A stretch of 64,000 nt of DNA from Blautia hominis (GCA_002270465.1 NQOF01000002.1:372001-436000); one strand, 5' to 3'. Counted from the first letter of the stretch, positions 54,267-62,620 are shown. Made by a program: numbers and translations. The notes: generated by a model from the sequence alone, not told the origin.

Positions 54267-54953
54267 ATGCCCGGCTACATCATCCACCTAACCGCAGCGA
54301 ATTTCTTCCTGAATTCGCTGCCATTCTCCCACCCCCTAAACCAACCAAAAGCCAAAAACGCCTTCCTGGTTGGTAATTTACTCCCCGACACCGTAAAAGA
54401 CAAATTCCAATCCCATTTCCGAAGTCCGGACACATTACAGGAAATTGTCCAATATCCCATATTGTCTAAGTTTCTTTATAAATACCGCAGACTTCTTCCA
54501 GACCCCAGTGTCCAGGGCTATCTTTTTCATCTATACACAGACTACCGTTTTTTCACCGAATACATGCCCCGTATTGTACGCTTCACAGACAAAAGAGGCA
54601 GCAGCACTACAAAGAAAGATGACATTGTCTGGGCAGAAATCCAAAAAACAAATATAAAAATAAAACCAGCCGACTTCTTTTCCGAAGACTACTACTATGG
54701 CGATTACACACGTATGAACACCTGGCTGGTGATCCATTACAGACTTCCTCTCCAGTTGGATGTCAATGTATGCAATCCCGGAATCGAAGAGGTGTGCTAT
54801 TCTGATATCGCAGAGATTCTTGAGGAATTAAAATCCTACCTCATTATGCCCCCGAAAGCAGCAGACGACCTTGCCGTCTTTAATAGGAAGGAACTTCTCA
54901 ATTACATTCGCTCCATTGCCAATCCAAAAGAATTAAAAAAAGTAATTGATTAA
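54267..54953 (+). CDS. Hypothetical protein resembling zinc-dependent phospholipase C-type folds
   Basis: A 228-residue soluble protein. The N-terminus PGYIIHLTAANFFLNSLPFS, then FLVGNLLPD, FQSHFR and GYLFHLYTDYRFF, gives a spread of His and Asp residues similar to the metal-binding pattern of zinc-dependent phospholipase C-like proteins (H..A....D..H....H...D). Metal binding and a hydrolase role are inferred from this pattern only. The gene begins after GTGAGGTAACAATAACC, a modest ribosome site. No link to neighbours is evident. Confidence 0.55.
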   Translation: MPGYIIHLTAANFFLNSLPFSHPLNQPKAKNAFLVGNLLPDTVKDKFQSHFRSPDTLQEIVQYPILSKFLYKYRRLLPDPSVQGYLFHLYTDYRFFTEYMPRIVRFTDKRGSSTTKKDDIVWAEIQKTNIKIKPADFFSEDYYYGDYTRMNTWLVIHYRLPLQLDVNVCNPGIEEVCYSDIAEILEELKSYLIMPPKAADDLAVFNRKELLNYIRSIANPKELKKVID

Positions 54954-55055
54954 TGATTTGTGTAATGTTAATATAATAATGTTGTTTGAAATGGGAAAGA
55001 ATAGAAATTATGGTATAACTACTCAGCAGGTCTGCGCATTTACTGCGTTGATCGT

Positions 55056-55096
55056 AAGAAAGTTCCCTCGGGAAAAACAGTGAGCAGCACTTTCTT
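55056..55096 (+). promoter_or_regulatory. Hairpin upstream of the Ig-like surface protein gene
   Basis: AAGAAAGT pairs with ACTTTCTT across a 25-base loop, followed by an AT-rich stretch and then AGAGGAATGGAAAGAAG, the ribosome site of the next gene. It may be a terminator of the upstream gene or part of the leader RNA. It does not match a riboswitch class I can name. Confidence 0.35.
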
Positions 55097-55129
55097 ATTT
55101 TAAATATATATGAGAGGAATGGAAAGAAG

Positions 55130-55942
55130 ATGAAAAAAGGTTTAATTGCTGCAGCAATTATAGTATGCATCGGGATTACAGCCGGTACCGTATATCTGGT
55201 ACTTAATCGGGACAAGACAGCACCGGAGATAAAAGTTCCTGCGGACAATACGCTGACTTATGTGGCGGGGCAGGATAAAAAACTTCTGCTGGAAGGTATC
55301 ACAGCAGTTGATGACAAGGACGGAGATGTATCAGATACACTTATGGTGGAATCGGTTAAACCAACTTCTGATGGTACCCAGGCTGAAGTTACCTATACGG
55401 CAATGGATAACAGCCGCAATGTTGCAAAAAAGAAGATCATGGTAAGTTACCAGGCTTCCGGTGAGGCGGCCCCGACAGACAGCGGCCAGACACCGGAAGG
55501 AACGGATGCGAACCCGGAAAACGGTGAAGCAGGTACAGAGGCTCCGGCTCCTGAAGGTGAGGGGACCGGCGAGGGCGATGTACCGGCGGACGCCCCGGCA
55601 GATACTCCGGCTGACCCGGCTGCTACAGAGCAGCCCCCGCAGGAGACGGCAGGCGGTGCAGAGGCAACGGAAGCGGCGATCGCGCAGCTTCCGGCCGGAA
55701 GTCCTCAGTTCAGGTTGAATCAGTATGAAGTGACGCTCCCTGTGGGAAGTAAATTTGATTACAGTACATATATTCAGGATATCACGGATGATAAAGATGA
55801 CAGGAGCGCTCTTTTCAGACAGATCCAACTGCAGAATCCGGTGGATACCAATACACCGGGAACCTATGAAGTTGTGTATTATGTTGTCGACAGCGACGGA
55901 AATCAGTCAAATACTGCCATTTTAAAGGTAAATATCCAGTAG
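55130..55942 (+). CDS. Membrane-anchored protein with two Ig-like domains
   Basis: A 270-residue protein with an N-terminal signal anchor (LIAAAIIVCIGITAGTVYLV), an Ig-like domain (residues 33-108: TAPEIKVPADNTLTYVAGQD, VTYTAMDNSRN) of the DUF5011/HYR type, a proline/glutamate/alanine-rich linker (residues 110-185) and a second Ig-like domain ending GTYEVVYYVVDSDGNQSNTA. No sortase motif is present at the C-terminus, so it stays anchored by its N-terminal helix. The linker should span the wall. It lies upstream of the CpsB gene and may be an accessory surface protein. The DNA of the linker is markedly GC-rich. Confidence 0.82.
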   Translation: MKKGLIAAAIIVCIGITAGTVYLVLNRDKTAPEIKVPADNTLTYVAGQDKKLLLEGITAVDDKDGDVSDTLMVESVKPTSDGTQAEVTYTAMDNSRNVAKKKIMVSYQASGEAAPTDSGQTPEGTDANPENGEAGTEAPAPEGEGTGEGDVPADAPADTPADPAATEQPPQETAGGAEATEAAIAQLPAGSPQFRLNQYEVTLPVGSKFDYSTYIQDITDDKDDRSALFRQIQLQNPVDTNTPGTYEVVYYVVDSDGNQSNTAILKVNIQ

Positions 55943-56003
55943 ACAAACAGAGCACTTTCCTTTATAATGGTGGATGAATTTATGGTAAAGGTGGATAAGA
56001 TTA

Positions 56004-56726
56004 TTGATAATAGACACACACTGCCACATTTTGCCCGGTGTAGATGACGGAGCAAAGAATGCGGATGAGACACGCAAGATGCTGCGAATGGCGTTTAAGG
56101 ACGGCATCGACGAGATTATTGCTACACCACATTTTAACTGTGACATGGATGCATCCGTTCTGGAAAAAAGGATGGGGGCCTATCTGCGTACCTGTAAATA
56201 CGCTAAGGAAATGAATCCAAAGTCCAGGATATATCTGGGAAATGAATTGTTCTACAGCGAGGAAGTGGTGGATGCCCTTGACAGAGGTGACGCACTGACT
56301 CTGAATGAAACAAAATATGTTTTGGTAGAATTTCCTGTCTACGCGGAATTTCGTTATATACGGCACGCTGTGCAGCATTTGCAGTACGCGGGCTATATGC
56401 CTGTGATTGCTCATATTGAGCGGTATCAGGGGATGAAGAAGGAAGAACAGGTTGCAGAGCTGGCCGGAATGGGAGCCTGCATGCAGGTCAATGTTTCCAG
56501 TGTCATGGGTAAAGCAGGCTGGAGCACAAGATGGTATTTGTTGAAGTTAATGAGACACGGACTCATTCACGTACTGGGCACAGATGCCCATGGAGTGACA
56601 CACAGACGTCCGGAGATGAGGGACTGCCTTTCTTACATTGATAAGAAAATCGGAAAGACATACCGGGAAGAGATCAGCACAATAAATCCGTCAAGAATTA
56701 TCAGAGGAGAATACATAAGTGGATAA
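56004..56726 (+). CDS. cpsB: Capsule tyrosine phosphatase of the PHP family
   Basis: A 240-residue manganese-dependent phosphatase that removes phosphate from the tyrosine kinase encoded next. PHP motifs are IIDTHCHILPGVDDG (residues 2-16), ATPHFN (near residue 41), GNELFYS, IAHIERY (near residue 136) and GTDAHG (near residue 190). It starts at TTG with AAAGGTGG upstream, since the metal-binding DTHCH must lie at the extreme N-terminus in this family. It overlaps the kinase gene by 8 bp. The CpsB-CpsD-Wzz trio controls polymer length and export. Confidence 0.92.
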   Translation: MIIDTHCHILPGVDDGAKNADETRKMLRMAFKDGIDEIIATPHFNCDMDASVLEKRMGAYLRTCKYAKEMNPKSRIYLGNELFYSEEVVDALDRGDALTLNETKYVLVEFPVYAEFRYIRHAVQHLQYAGYMPVIAHIERYQGMKKEEQVAELAGMGACMQVNVSSVMGKAGWSTRWYLLKLMRHGLIHVLGTDAHGVTHRRPEMRDCLSYIDKKIGKTYREEISTINPSRIIRGEYISG

Positions 56727-57414
56727 GTTAGAAATCAAAGGAGAAGTTTCATTATCAAGCCGGGAACGTGAAGTTTACCGTACCTTGAGGACCAACCTGG
56801 AATTTACAGGTGTGGAGAACCGGGTCATTACAGTCACAAGCTGTACACCCAATGATGGAAAGAGTACAGTGGCCTATAATCTGGCGCTGGCTTTGTCAGA
56901 AAGCGGCAGGAATACACTGCTGATCGATGCGGATATGAGAAAATCCGTATTGGTTCATCGTTTGAGACTGGAAGGAGCGATCAAAGGACTCAGCCATTAC
57001 CTTTCCGGTCAGGCTGAATTAGGGGATGTGGTATACGGGACAAATAAGAGAAATCTCTTCCTGCTTCCAACCGGAATTTTCCCCAGCAACCCAACAGAGC
57101 TTCTTGGAAATGAGAGGCTTCAGAAGCTGCTCACAGGTCTGAAGAACACATTTGATTATATTATCATTGATACACCGCCTCTCGGAAGCGTTATTGATGC
57201 GGCGGTAATTGCCCAGGTGTGTGATGGTTCCATACTTGTATTGGCAGCAGATAATTCCTCCAGGGCAGAGGCAAAAGGCGTAGTTGGACAGTTAAAAGCA
57301 GCCAACAGCAATCTCCTGGGAGTTGTTCTTAACAAGGTAGATGTACATACAGGAAGCTACTATGGCAAGAAGTATGGCGGGTATTATGGAAATAAATACG
57401 GCGGATACTATTAA
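56719..57414 (+). CDS. cpsD: Capsule tyrosine kinase (BY-kinase)
   Basis: A 231-residue MinD-like kinase. Walker A is SCTPNDGKST (residues 41-50), Walker A' is LLIDADMRKS and Walker B is FDYIIIDTPPLGS. The C-terminus is a tyrosine cluster (YYGKKYGGYYGNKYGGYY) that is autophosphorylated. It works with the separate membrane activator encoded 48 bp downstream, as in Gram-positive systems where kinase and activator are split. The start is GTG, overlapping cpsB by 8 bp. All key motifs are intact. Confidence 0.94.
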   Translation: MDKLEIKGEVSLSSREREVYRTLRTNLEFTGVENRVITVTSCTPNDGKSTVAYNLALALSESGRNTLLIDADMRKSVLVHRLRLEGAIKGLSHYLSGQAELGDVVYGTNKRNLFLLPTGIFPSNPTELLGNERLQKLLTGLKNTFDYIIIDTPPLGSVIDAAVIAQVCDGSILVLAADNSSRAEAKGVVGQLKAANSNLLGVVLNKVDVHTGSYYGKKYGGYYGNKYGGYY

Positions 57415-57462
57415 GATCAACAAGACACCGTAAGAAAAATTTTGCAATGAAAGAGGAACAAA

Positions 57463-58227
57463 ATGAATAATAAAGAATACGATGACGAAATTGAGATTGA
57501 TTTAGGTGCCCTATTCCATATACTGCTGCGTAAGTGGTGGCTGATTGGTATTTGTGCGATCATGGGTGGCGTACTGGCGCTGGGCGGTACGGCGCTTCTC
57601 ATCACGCCTAAGTATGAATCAAAAGCTCAGCTCTATATTTTGAACAAGACCACCAGTGTTACATCTTTGGCAGATATTCAGATCGGTAGTGAACTGACAG
57701 CCGACTTTGAAGTCATTGCTACCAGTAAGCCGGTTATTGATGCTGCAATAGAGCGTATTAAAGAAGAAGAGGACAAGATATTTTCCAGAAAAGAGATATT
57801 GGATGTACTTACTGTAGTCAATAAGTCAGGTACACGAATTCTGGAAGTTAAGGCCATAGATGAAAATCCGGCAGATGCCTGCATCATTGCAAATGCAGTT
57901 GCCGAGGAAACGGCAGACAGGATGGCATCTATTATGAAATCCGATCCGCCTACAACAGTGGAGAGCGCTGAAGTATCAGAAAAACCGGTCAGCCCCAGCC
58001 TTTTGAAAAATACGGCAATCGGTATTTTGCTGGGTATCCTGCTTGTATGCGGAGTGCTTACCGTGAAGTTTATCATTAACGACAACATTAAGACAGAAGA
58101 AGATGTTGAGAAATATCTGGGACTTTCCACACTGGCTATTGTTCCTTATGTGAAAGGTAAAGATAAGAAGAAAGATGAGCTTCGCAAACTGAAAGAGGCA
58201 GATAATGGAAAAGAAAAGAAGAAGTAA
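57463..58227 (+). CDS. Wzz/CpsC-like chain-length and kinase-activator protein
   Basis: A 254-residue membrane protein with two helices (WWLIGICAIMGGVLALGGTALL near residues 25-46, split here, and LLGILLVCGVLTVKFII near residues 187-203) around an extracellular loop. The Wzz motif is present in the proline-rich EKPVSPSLLKN before the second helix. The lysine-rich cytoplasmic tail would contact CpsD. It determines polymer chain length and activates the kinase. It starts after AAAGAGGAAC and its 3' end overlaps the sortase gene by 23 bp. Confidence 0.9.
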   Translation: MNNKEYDDEIEIDLGALFHILLRKWWLIGICAIMGGVLALGGTALLITPKYESKAQLYILNKTTSVTSLADIQIGSELTADFEVIATSKPVIDAAIERIKEEEDKIFSRKEILDVLTVVNKSGTRILEVKAIDENPADACIIANAVAEETADRMASIMKSDPPTTVESAEVSEKPVSPSLLKNTAIGILLGILLVCGVLTVKFIINDNIKTEEDVEKYLGLSTLAIVPYVKGKDKKKDELRKLKEADNGKEKKK

Positions 58228-59002
58228 ATTATTCTGGGTATTTTTGATCATATTTCTTGCAGCCGCAGCTTTTGCTGTATATTACTATACAAGCCAGCAA
58301 AAGAAAGAAGAAGTTTATGATAAGCTGAAAGAAAACAATAAGAAGACGGAAGAACCAGTAGTCAAAGAAGAACCAAAACAGGAACCGGAGCAGGAGCAGG
58401 AAGTGGAGGCAGAACCTGAACCTGTGGATATTCCCATTGATTTTGCAGAACTCCGGAAAATGAATCCTGAAATTTACGCATGGATCCGAATCCCTGGTAC
58501 AGAAGTGGATTATCCCATTGTGCAGCGGCCTGAGGATGACGCGTATTATCTGGATCACACAATAGAAGGAGAAGCGGGACTTCCGGGTTCCATATACACA
58601 GAGTCTCTGAATAAACAAGATTTTACAGACAAAAATACAGTTATATACGGGCATAATATGAAAGACAACACCATGTTTGGCAGCCTGAAGGATTATAAGG
58701 ACAGCGCTTATATGGATGAGCATTCGGAAGTGTATATTTATACACCGGAACATATTTTTACCTATAAGATTTTTGGAGCAGTAACTTATGACAGCAGGCA
58801 TATTATGGTGGCCTTTGACTTTAACCAGGATGAGCAGTATCAGGCATATCTGGACTCCCTTAGCCAGGTAAGAAATATGGCGTCTTATATCAATACAGAT
58901 ATTCCGGTCACAACGGCTGACCGTATTATCACAATGTCCACCTGCAATGGAAATAATGACCAGCGTTTTCTTGTAGAGGCGGTATTAATCGATGAAAAGT
59001 AA
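58205..59002 (+). CDS. Class B sortase
   Basis: A 265-residue cysteine transpeptidase that links surface proteins to the wall. An N-terminal anchor (LFWVFLIIFLAAAAFAVYYY) and an acidic linker precede the catalytic domain. It shows WIRIPGTEVDYPIVQ, YYLDHTI, catalytic His150 (VIYGHNMKDNTMFGSL), Cys247 (TMSTCNG) and Arg254 (DQRFLVEAV). Class B sortases of Clostridia recognise (S/P/N)PxTG-like signals; a protein with SPKTG is encoded 1.75 kb downstream. The gene overlaps the Wzz gene by 23 bp and the LCP gene by 11 bp, so it belongs to the polysaccharide operon. Confidence 0.92.
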   Translation: MEKKRRSKLFWVFLIIFLAAAAFAVYYYTSQQKKEEVYDKLKENNKKTEEPVVKEEPKQEPEQEQEVEAEPEPVDIPIDFAELRKMNPEIYAWIRIPGTEVDYPIVQRPEDDAYYLDHTIEGEAGLPGSIYTESLNKQDFTDKNTVIYGHNMKDNTMFGSLKDYKDSAYMDEHSEVYIYTPEHIFTYKIFGAVTYDSRHIMVAFDFNQDEQYQAYLDSLSQVRNMASYINTDIPVTTADRIITMSTCNGNNDQRFLVEAVLIDEK

Positions 59003-59999
59003 AGAAAAAAAGAGACTGGTTGTGATACTGTCTGTGATGATTCTTCTGCTTTTAGCAGCAGCAGTGGCTGTCTATGTTGTGAAAAATAACAGCAGGGCTA
59101 AGACTGTTGCTGATAACATGAAGAAGAGCACAGGCGCATCCGTTTCCCAGGCCAGCGATGATACCATCACTTATGATGGTCAGAAATACAAGTATAATAA
59201 AAATCTTACAAATATTTTATTCATGGGCGTGGATAAGAAAGAGACAGTCACACTGAAGGATACTCCGGGAGTGGCTGGACAGGCGGATTGTATTATGATC
59301 ATATCTCTGGATAAAGAAGCACAGACAGCCCGTATCCTGCAGATATCCAGGGATTCTATGACCGATATTGACATTTATGATGCGAATGGGAATTATTATA
59401 CATCTGTGAATGCACAGCTTGCCACCCAGTATGCCTACGGAAATGCAGAGCAGAGCAGCTGCTGGGCCATGAAAAAGACGGTTTCAGAATTGCTTTTTGA
59501 TCTGCCCATTGACGGATATGTGTCGCTGAACATTGATGCCATCAGCACCATGAATGATGCTGTCGGGGGAGTGGAGATTACTATACCGGAAGATTATACA
59601 GCCATTGACCCTGCGTTTGTAAAAGGCGAGACTGTAAAACTGACAGGTGAGCAGGCGGAAAAATATGTGCGCTACAGGGATATCAATATGCAGGGCAGTA
59701 ATAATGGCCGTATGCAGCGTCAGGTACAGTATATTCCGGCCTTGATCTCAGCACTGCGGAATAAAGTTGGTGCGGCAGGTGATTATTATGAAGCATTTTA
59801 TCCGGTGATCAAGCCATATCTGGTCACAGATTTAAACGCTGATCAGATAAACGATTTAGCGCGCTACCAGCTTGATGACAGTGAGACGGCTTATGTACCC
59901 GGTGAAGCGGTTGCAGGGGCGGAACATGAAGAATTTCATGTAGATGATGAAGAATTACAAAAGTTATTGATAGAAATGTTTTACCAATTACGAGAGTAG
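58992..59999 (+). CDS. LytR-CpsA-Psr family glycopolymer ligase
   Basis: A 335-residue membrane-anchored enzyme that attaches undecaprenyl-linked polymers to peptidoglycan. After an N-terminal helix (LVVILSVMILLLLAAAVAVY) the LCP domain shows FMGVDKKETVTL, ADCIMIISLDKEAQTARILQ, ISRDSMTDI (phosphate-binding Arg/Asp), AVGGVEITIP and YVRYRDINMQGSNNGRMQRQ. It ends FHVDDEELQKLLIEMFYQLR; this tail is copied 0.6 kb downstream. It overlaps the sortase gene. It is the natural last step for the capsule made by the surrounding genes. Confidence 0.92.
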   Translation: MKSKEKKRLVVILSVMILLLLAAAVAVYVVKNNSRAKTVADNMKKSTGASVSQASDDTITYDGQKYKYNKNLTNILFMGVDKKETVTLKDTPGVAGQADCIMIISLDKEAQTARILQISRDSMTDIDIYDANGNYYTSVNAQLATQYAYGNAEQSSCWAMKKTVSELLFDLPIDGYVSLNIDAISTMNDAVGGVEITIPEDYTAIDPAFVKGETVKLTGEQAEKYVRYRDINMQGSNNGRMQRQVQYIPALISALRNKVGAAGDYYEAFYPVIKPYLVTDLNADQINDLARYQLDDSETAYVPGEAVAGAEHEEFHVDDEELQKLLIEMFYQLRE

Positions 60000-60037
60000 T
60001 GCTATAATCGGATTTCTTCAGATTTAGCAAACAAAAA

Positions 60038-60073
60038 CACCCGTGATCCCAGTAACATGAAGGGATTGCGGGT
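60038..60073 (+). terminator. Terminator-like hairpin after the LCP gene
   Basis: ACACCCGTGATCCC pairs imperfectly with GGGATTGCGGGTTT across an 11-base loop, followed by a short T-rich sequence (TGTTGCTTTG). It probably ends the capsule-assembly transcript. Confidence 0.6.
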
Positions 60074-60120
60074 TTGTTGCTTTGTCCTGTTTTTTTGAGG
60101 GATTTACAGTTATTAATCAC

Positions 60121-60177
60121 GGCTGCTATCCCGCGAGGTGTTTTTATGCGCTTGCGCATGAAAATCCCGAGGCAGCC
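60121..60177. repeat. Long imperfect palindrome, REP-like
   Basis: Outer arms GGCTGC and GCAGCC enclose an inner stem TTTTTATGCGC-TTG-CGCATGAAAA. The overall hairpin is 57 bases, with a mismatched middle. Similar non-coding palindromes recur within many genomes, but only one is present in this window. Confidence 0.5.
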
Positions 60178-60605
60178 AGCGCGATATAGGGCAGAATACT
60201 CCACATCTGTGCATTGCGAAGCGTGTTACTGTTTTCAGAACTTCGTTTTTTGCAGGGCTTTGAATCGTAACGATTTACGGTTTTCCGGTATCTGCTAAAA
60301 TTAATTTTATTTCGCACAAAGTACGAATCCGCTTTGCTGGTTTCCTATCTGCATTTCGTTATCTTGAAGGACTTTTTAGTCTTCCAACCCCCACGGCAGA
60401 AATCTGTAATTTCATCATCCGGTCATACCATATCATTTGCTAAAATAATATAACAGCCATAAAAAGATCTTATTTTGTATTCAGAGTTCAACAAGACGGC
60501 CCATATAAATGTGATAAAAACAATTAAAAATTTAGCCTGAACACAAACATATGGTACTGCGGAACTGTGAGAACACAATATATCCCCTGAAAGGCGGCTA
60601 TGGGG

Positions 60606-60685
60606 GCCGAGAAGGAAGAATTTCACGTAGATGATAAAAAATTACAAAAATTATTGATAGAAATGTTTTACAAATTACGAAAGTA
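60606..60685 (+). pseudogene. Duplicated 3' end of the LCP gene
   Basis: One frame reads EEFHVDDKKLQKLLIEMFYK and ends LRK followed by a stop. This is a close copy of the LCP C-terminus EEFHVDDEELQKLLIEMFYQ. The DNA match continues past the stop into the TAGTG-TATAAT region. It is a remnant of a tandem copy or a recombination product. Confidence 0.85.
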
Positions 60686-60697
60686 GTGTTATAATAA
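60675..60697 (+). promoter_or_regulatory. Promoter-like sequence of the SPKTG protein gene
   Basis: TATAAT at 60691-60696 lies after the duplicated LCP end, with TTACAA (60669-60674) 16 bp upstream as a possible -35. The same arrangement occurs after the true LCP gene (TATAAT near 60003-60008), because this stretch is duplicated. The transcript would start about 50 bases before the ATG at 60752. Confidence 0.5.
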
Positions 60698-60751
60698 CTT
60701 CAAGCTTGTTAAATGTAATAAAGCAAGAAGAAACAAAAGGAGGATTTTATC

Positions 60752-61342
60752 ATGAAGAAACTTATTGCTTTTGTGTGCGCAGCTGTTATGACTGTTAGTT
60801 CAGCCGTTGCAGTATTCGCACAGCCAAGTGTACAGGTTACAGGTGTTGTAACCAAGGCTCAGGCCGCTACAGACGCTGACGGAAACGCAGTTACTGTAGA
60901 AATCAAAGCGGTTCCTGACGAGTACAAAGAAGCGGTTGAGAACGTTAAGAAAGAGGAAACTCTGAAAGAAGTTCTCGGAGCAGACTTCAAAGAAGGTATG
61001 CAGGTTGTAGATGTTAAAGACATCTCTGTTCCGGACGGAACAACTTTCCCTGTAACCATCACATTTGAAGTTGCTGGTGTTACAGAAGGTTCTTCTGTTG
61101 CAGTTCTGCACTACAACGGAAGCGCTTGGGAGAAAGTAGAAGCGAAAGCTGGTGCTGGTACAATCACAGCTACCTTTACATCTCTGTCTCCTGTAGCATT
61201 TGTTGTTGACAAAGATGCAGCAGCAAAAGCATCCACATCTCCTAAGACAGGTGAAACAAATGTCATGATGTGGACAGGTATCGTAGCTGTTATTGCAGTA
61301 GCTGGAATGGCTGTTACATACAAAAAAAGAAGAGAAGCATAA
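60752..61342 (+). CDS. Sortase-anchored surface protein with SPKTG signal
   Basis: A 196-residue protein with a signal peptide (MKKLIAFVCAAVMTVSSAVA, cleavage near VFAQ), a compact alanine/valine/glutamate-rich domain of about 130 residues (ISVPDGTTFPVTITFEVAGV; AVLHYNGSAWEKVEAKAGAG) and a C-terminal sorting signal: SPKTGE, a hydrophobic stretch (MMWTGIVAVIAVAGMAVTY) and KKRREA. The SPKTG sequence suits a clostridial class B sortase such as the one encoded upstream. Codon use is strongly biased, suggesting high expression. AAAGGAGG precedes the ATG and a strong terminator follows. Function at the surface is unknown. Confidence 0.88.
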   Translation: MKKLIAFVCAAVMTVSSAVAVFAQPSVQVTGVVTKAQAATDADGNAVTVEIKAVPDEYKEAVENVKKEETLKEVLGADFKEGMQVVDVKDISVPDGTTFPVTITFEVAGVTEGSSVAVLHYNGSAWEKVEAKAGAGTITATFTSLSPVAFVVDKDAAAKASTSPKTGETNVMMWTGIVAVIAVAGMAVTYKKRREA

Positions 61343-61356
61343 TTTATAATGCTTAG

Positions 61357-61388
61357 GAACCCGGGCGAAAGCCTGGGTTCTTTTTTTT
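61357..61388 (+). terminator. Strong Rho-independent terminator
   Basis: GAACCCGGGC-GAAA-GCCTGGGTTC, a 10-bp stem with one G-U pair and a GNRA-type tetraloop, followed by eight T. It ends the SPKTG protein transcript. Confidence 0.92.
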
Positions 61389-61409
61389 CTAAAAACGTCT
61401 AAAAAACCC

Positions 61410-61440
61410 TTGACAGTGACCTTACGTCACCCCTTATAGT
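61410..61440 (+). promoter_or_regulatory. Promoter of rfbB with MerR-type 19-bp spacer operator
   Basis: TTGACA (61410-61415) and TATAGT (61435-61440) are separated by 19 bp. The spacer contains the palindrome GTGAC-CTTAC-GTCAC (61416-61430). An over-long spacer with a central dyad is the hallmark of promoters activated by MerR-family regulators, and a MerR-methyltransferase gene lies downstream at 62621. Confidence 0.72.
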
Positions 61441-61475
61441 AACCTTATCAGAGAAAAAGCAAAGGAGAATACCAC

Positions 61476-62501
61476 ATGAAAGTATTAGTAACAGGCGGTG
61501 CCGGTTTTATCGGAGGAAACTTTGTACATCACATGGTGAATAAATACCCGGATTACGAAATTGTAAACCTGGATCTGCTCACTTATGCCGGCAATCTGGA
61601 AACTTTGAAACCAGTGGAAGATAAACCGAATTACAAATTTGTCAAAGGCGATATTGCGGATGAACCGTTTATTATGGATCTGTTTGAGAAGGAAAAGTTC
61701 GATATTGTAGTGAACTTTGCCGCAGAGAGCCATGTGGACCGTTCCATTGAAGATCCGGGCATTTTTGTCCAGACGAATGTAATGGGAACCAGAGTGCTTC
61801 TGGATGCTTCCAGAAAATATGGTGTTAAGCGCTACCATCAGGTGTCCACAGATGAAGTTTACGGGGATCTGCCGCTTGACAGGCCTGACCTGTTCTTTAC
61901 AGAGGAGACACCCATCCACACATCCAGTCCGTATTCCTCCTCAAAGGCCAGCGCAGACTTATTTGTACTTGCTTACTACAGAACATTTGGTTTACCGGTG
62001 ACCATATCCAGGTGTTCCAACAACTATGGACCATACCATTTTCCGGAAAAATTGATTCCGCTGATGATCAGCCGTGCATTGGCGGATGAAGAGCTTCCGG
62101 TATACGGAAACGGCGAGAATGTGAGAGACTGGCTGCATGTAGCAGACCACTGTGAAGCCATTGACCTGATCATCCATAATGGAAGAGTCGGTGAGGTTTA
62201 CAATGTAGGCGGCCATAATGAGAGAACAAACCTTCAGGTAGTCCAGACAATTCTCAAAGCCCTGAATAAACCGGAAAGTTTGATTAAATATGTCAAAGAC
62301 CGTCCGGGACATGACATGAGATATGCGATCGACCCCACAAAGCTGGAAACAGAACTTGGATGGAAGCCGAAATATAATTTTGATACAGGAATAGCACAGA
62401 CCATTCAGTGGTATCTGGACAATGAAGACTGGTGGAAACACATCCTGAGCGGTGAATATTCCAATTATTTTGACAAGATGTACAAAGAGCGTCTGTCATA
62501 A
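61476..62501 (+). CDS. rfbB: dTDP-glucose 4,6-dehydratase
   Basis: A 341-residue extended short-chain dehydrogenase making dTDP-4-keto-6-deoxyglucose, the second step of dTDP-rhamnose synthesis. The NAD-binding loop is TGGAGFIGGNFV (residues 6-17). The catalytic region has QVSTDEVYGDL (Thr-Asp-Glu triad) and PYSSSKASAD (Tyr and Lys). SNNYGPYHFPEKLIPLMI is typical. RBS AAAGGAG is 8-9 bp upstream. RfbD starts 1.3 kb downstream after a MerR-methyltransferase gene; RfbA and RfbC are not seen within the window. Confidence 0.95.
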   Translation: MKVLVTGGAGFIGGNFVHHMVNKYPDYEIVNLDLLTYAGNLETLKPVEDKPNYKFVKGDIADEPFIMDLFEKEKFDIVVNFAAESHVDRSIEDPGIFVQTNVMGTRVLLDASRKYGVKRYHQVSTDEVYGDLPLDRPDLFFTEETPIHTSSPYSSSKASADLFVLAYYRTFGLPVTISRCSNNYGPYHFPEKLIPLMISRALADEELPVYGNGENVRDWLHVADHCEAIDLIIHNGRVGEVYNVGGHNERTNLQVVQTILKALNKPESLIKYVKDRPGHDMRYAIDPTKLETELGWKPKYNFDTGIAQTIQWYLDNEDWWKHILSGEYSNYFDKMYKERLS

Positions 62502-62620
62502 AAAACGTCGTTTTTCATAGGCGGCTTTTGACCCGCGTGGTATTTCAACGGAAGATACTGCACAATATGCTGTAAATTTGGGGGCAGTACCATGAGAAAA
62601 AGGCAGAAGGGAGGGATTTT

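Larger units (their letters stand above)
60000..60751. other. 752-bp intergenic region with terminator, palindrome and duplicated gene end
   Basis: No intact gene. It contains a terminator-like hairpin at 60038-60071, an imperfect palindrome at 60121-60177, and at 60606-60685 a second copy of the LCP gene 3' end with the promoter-like bases that follow it. Nothing was recognised in 60180-60600. Confidence 0.7.

Noticed and set aside
55056-55096. Cyclic-di-GMP or other riboswitch upstream of the Ig-like protein gene
   Set aside because: Only one simple stem was found, and the conserved core bases of the riboswitch classes I know are not present.
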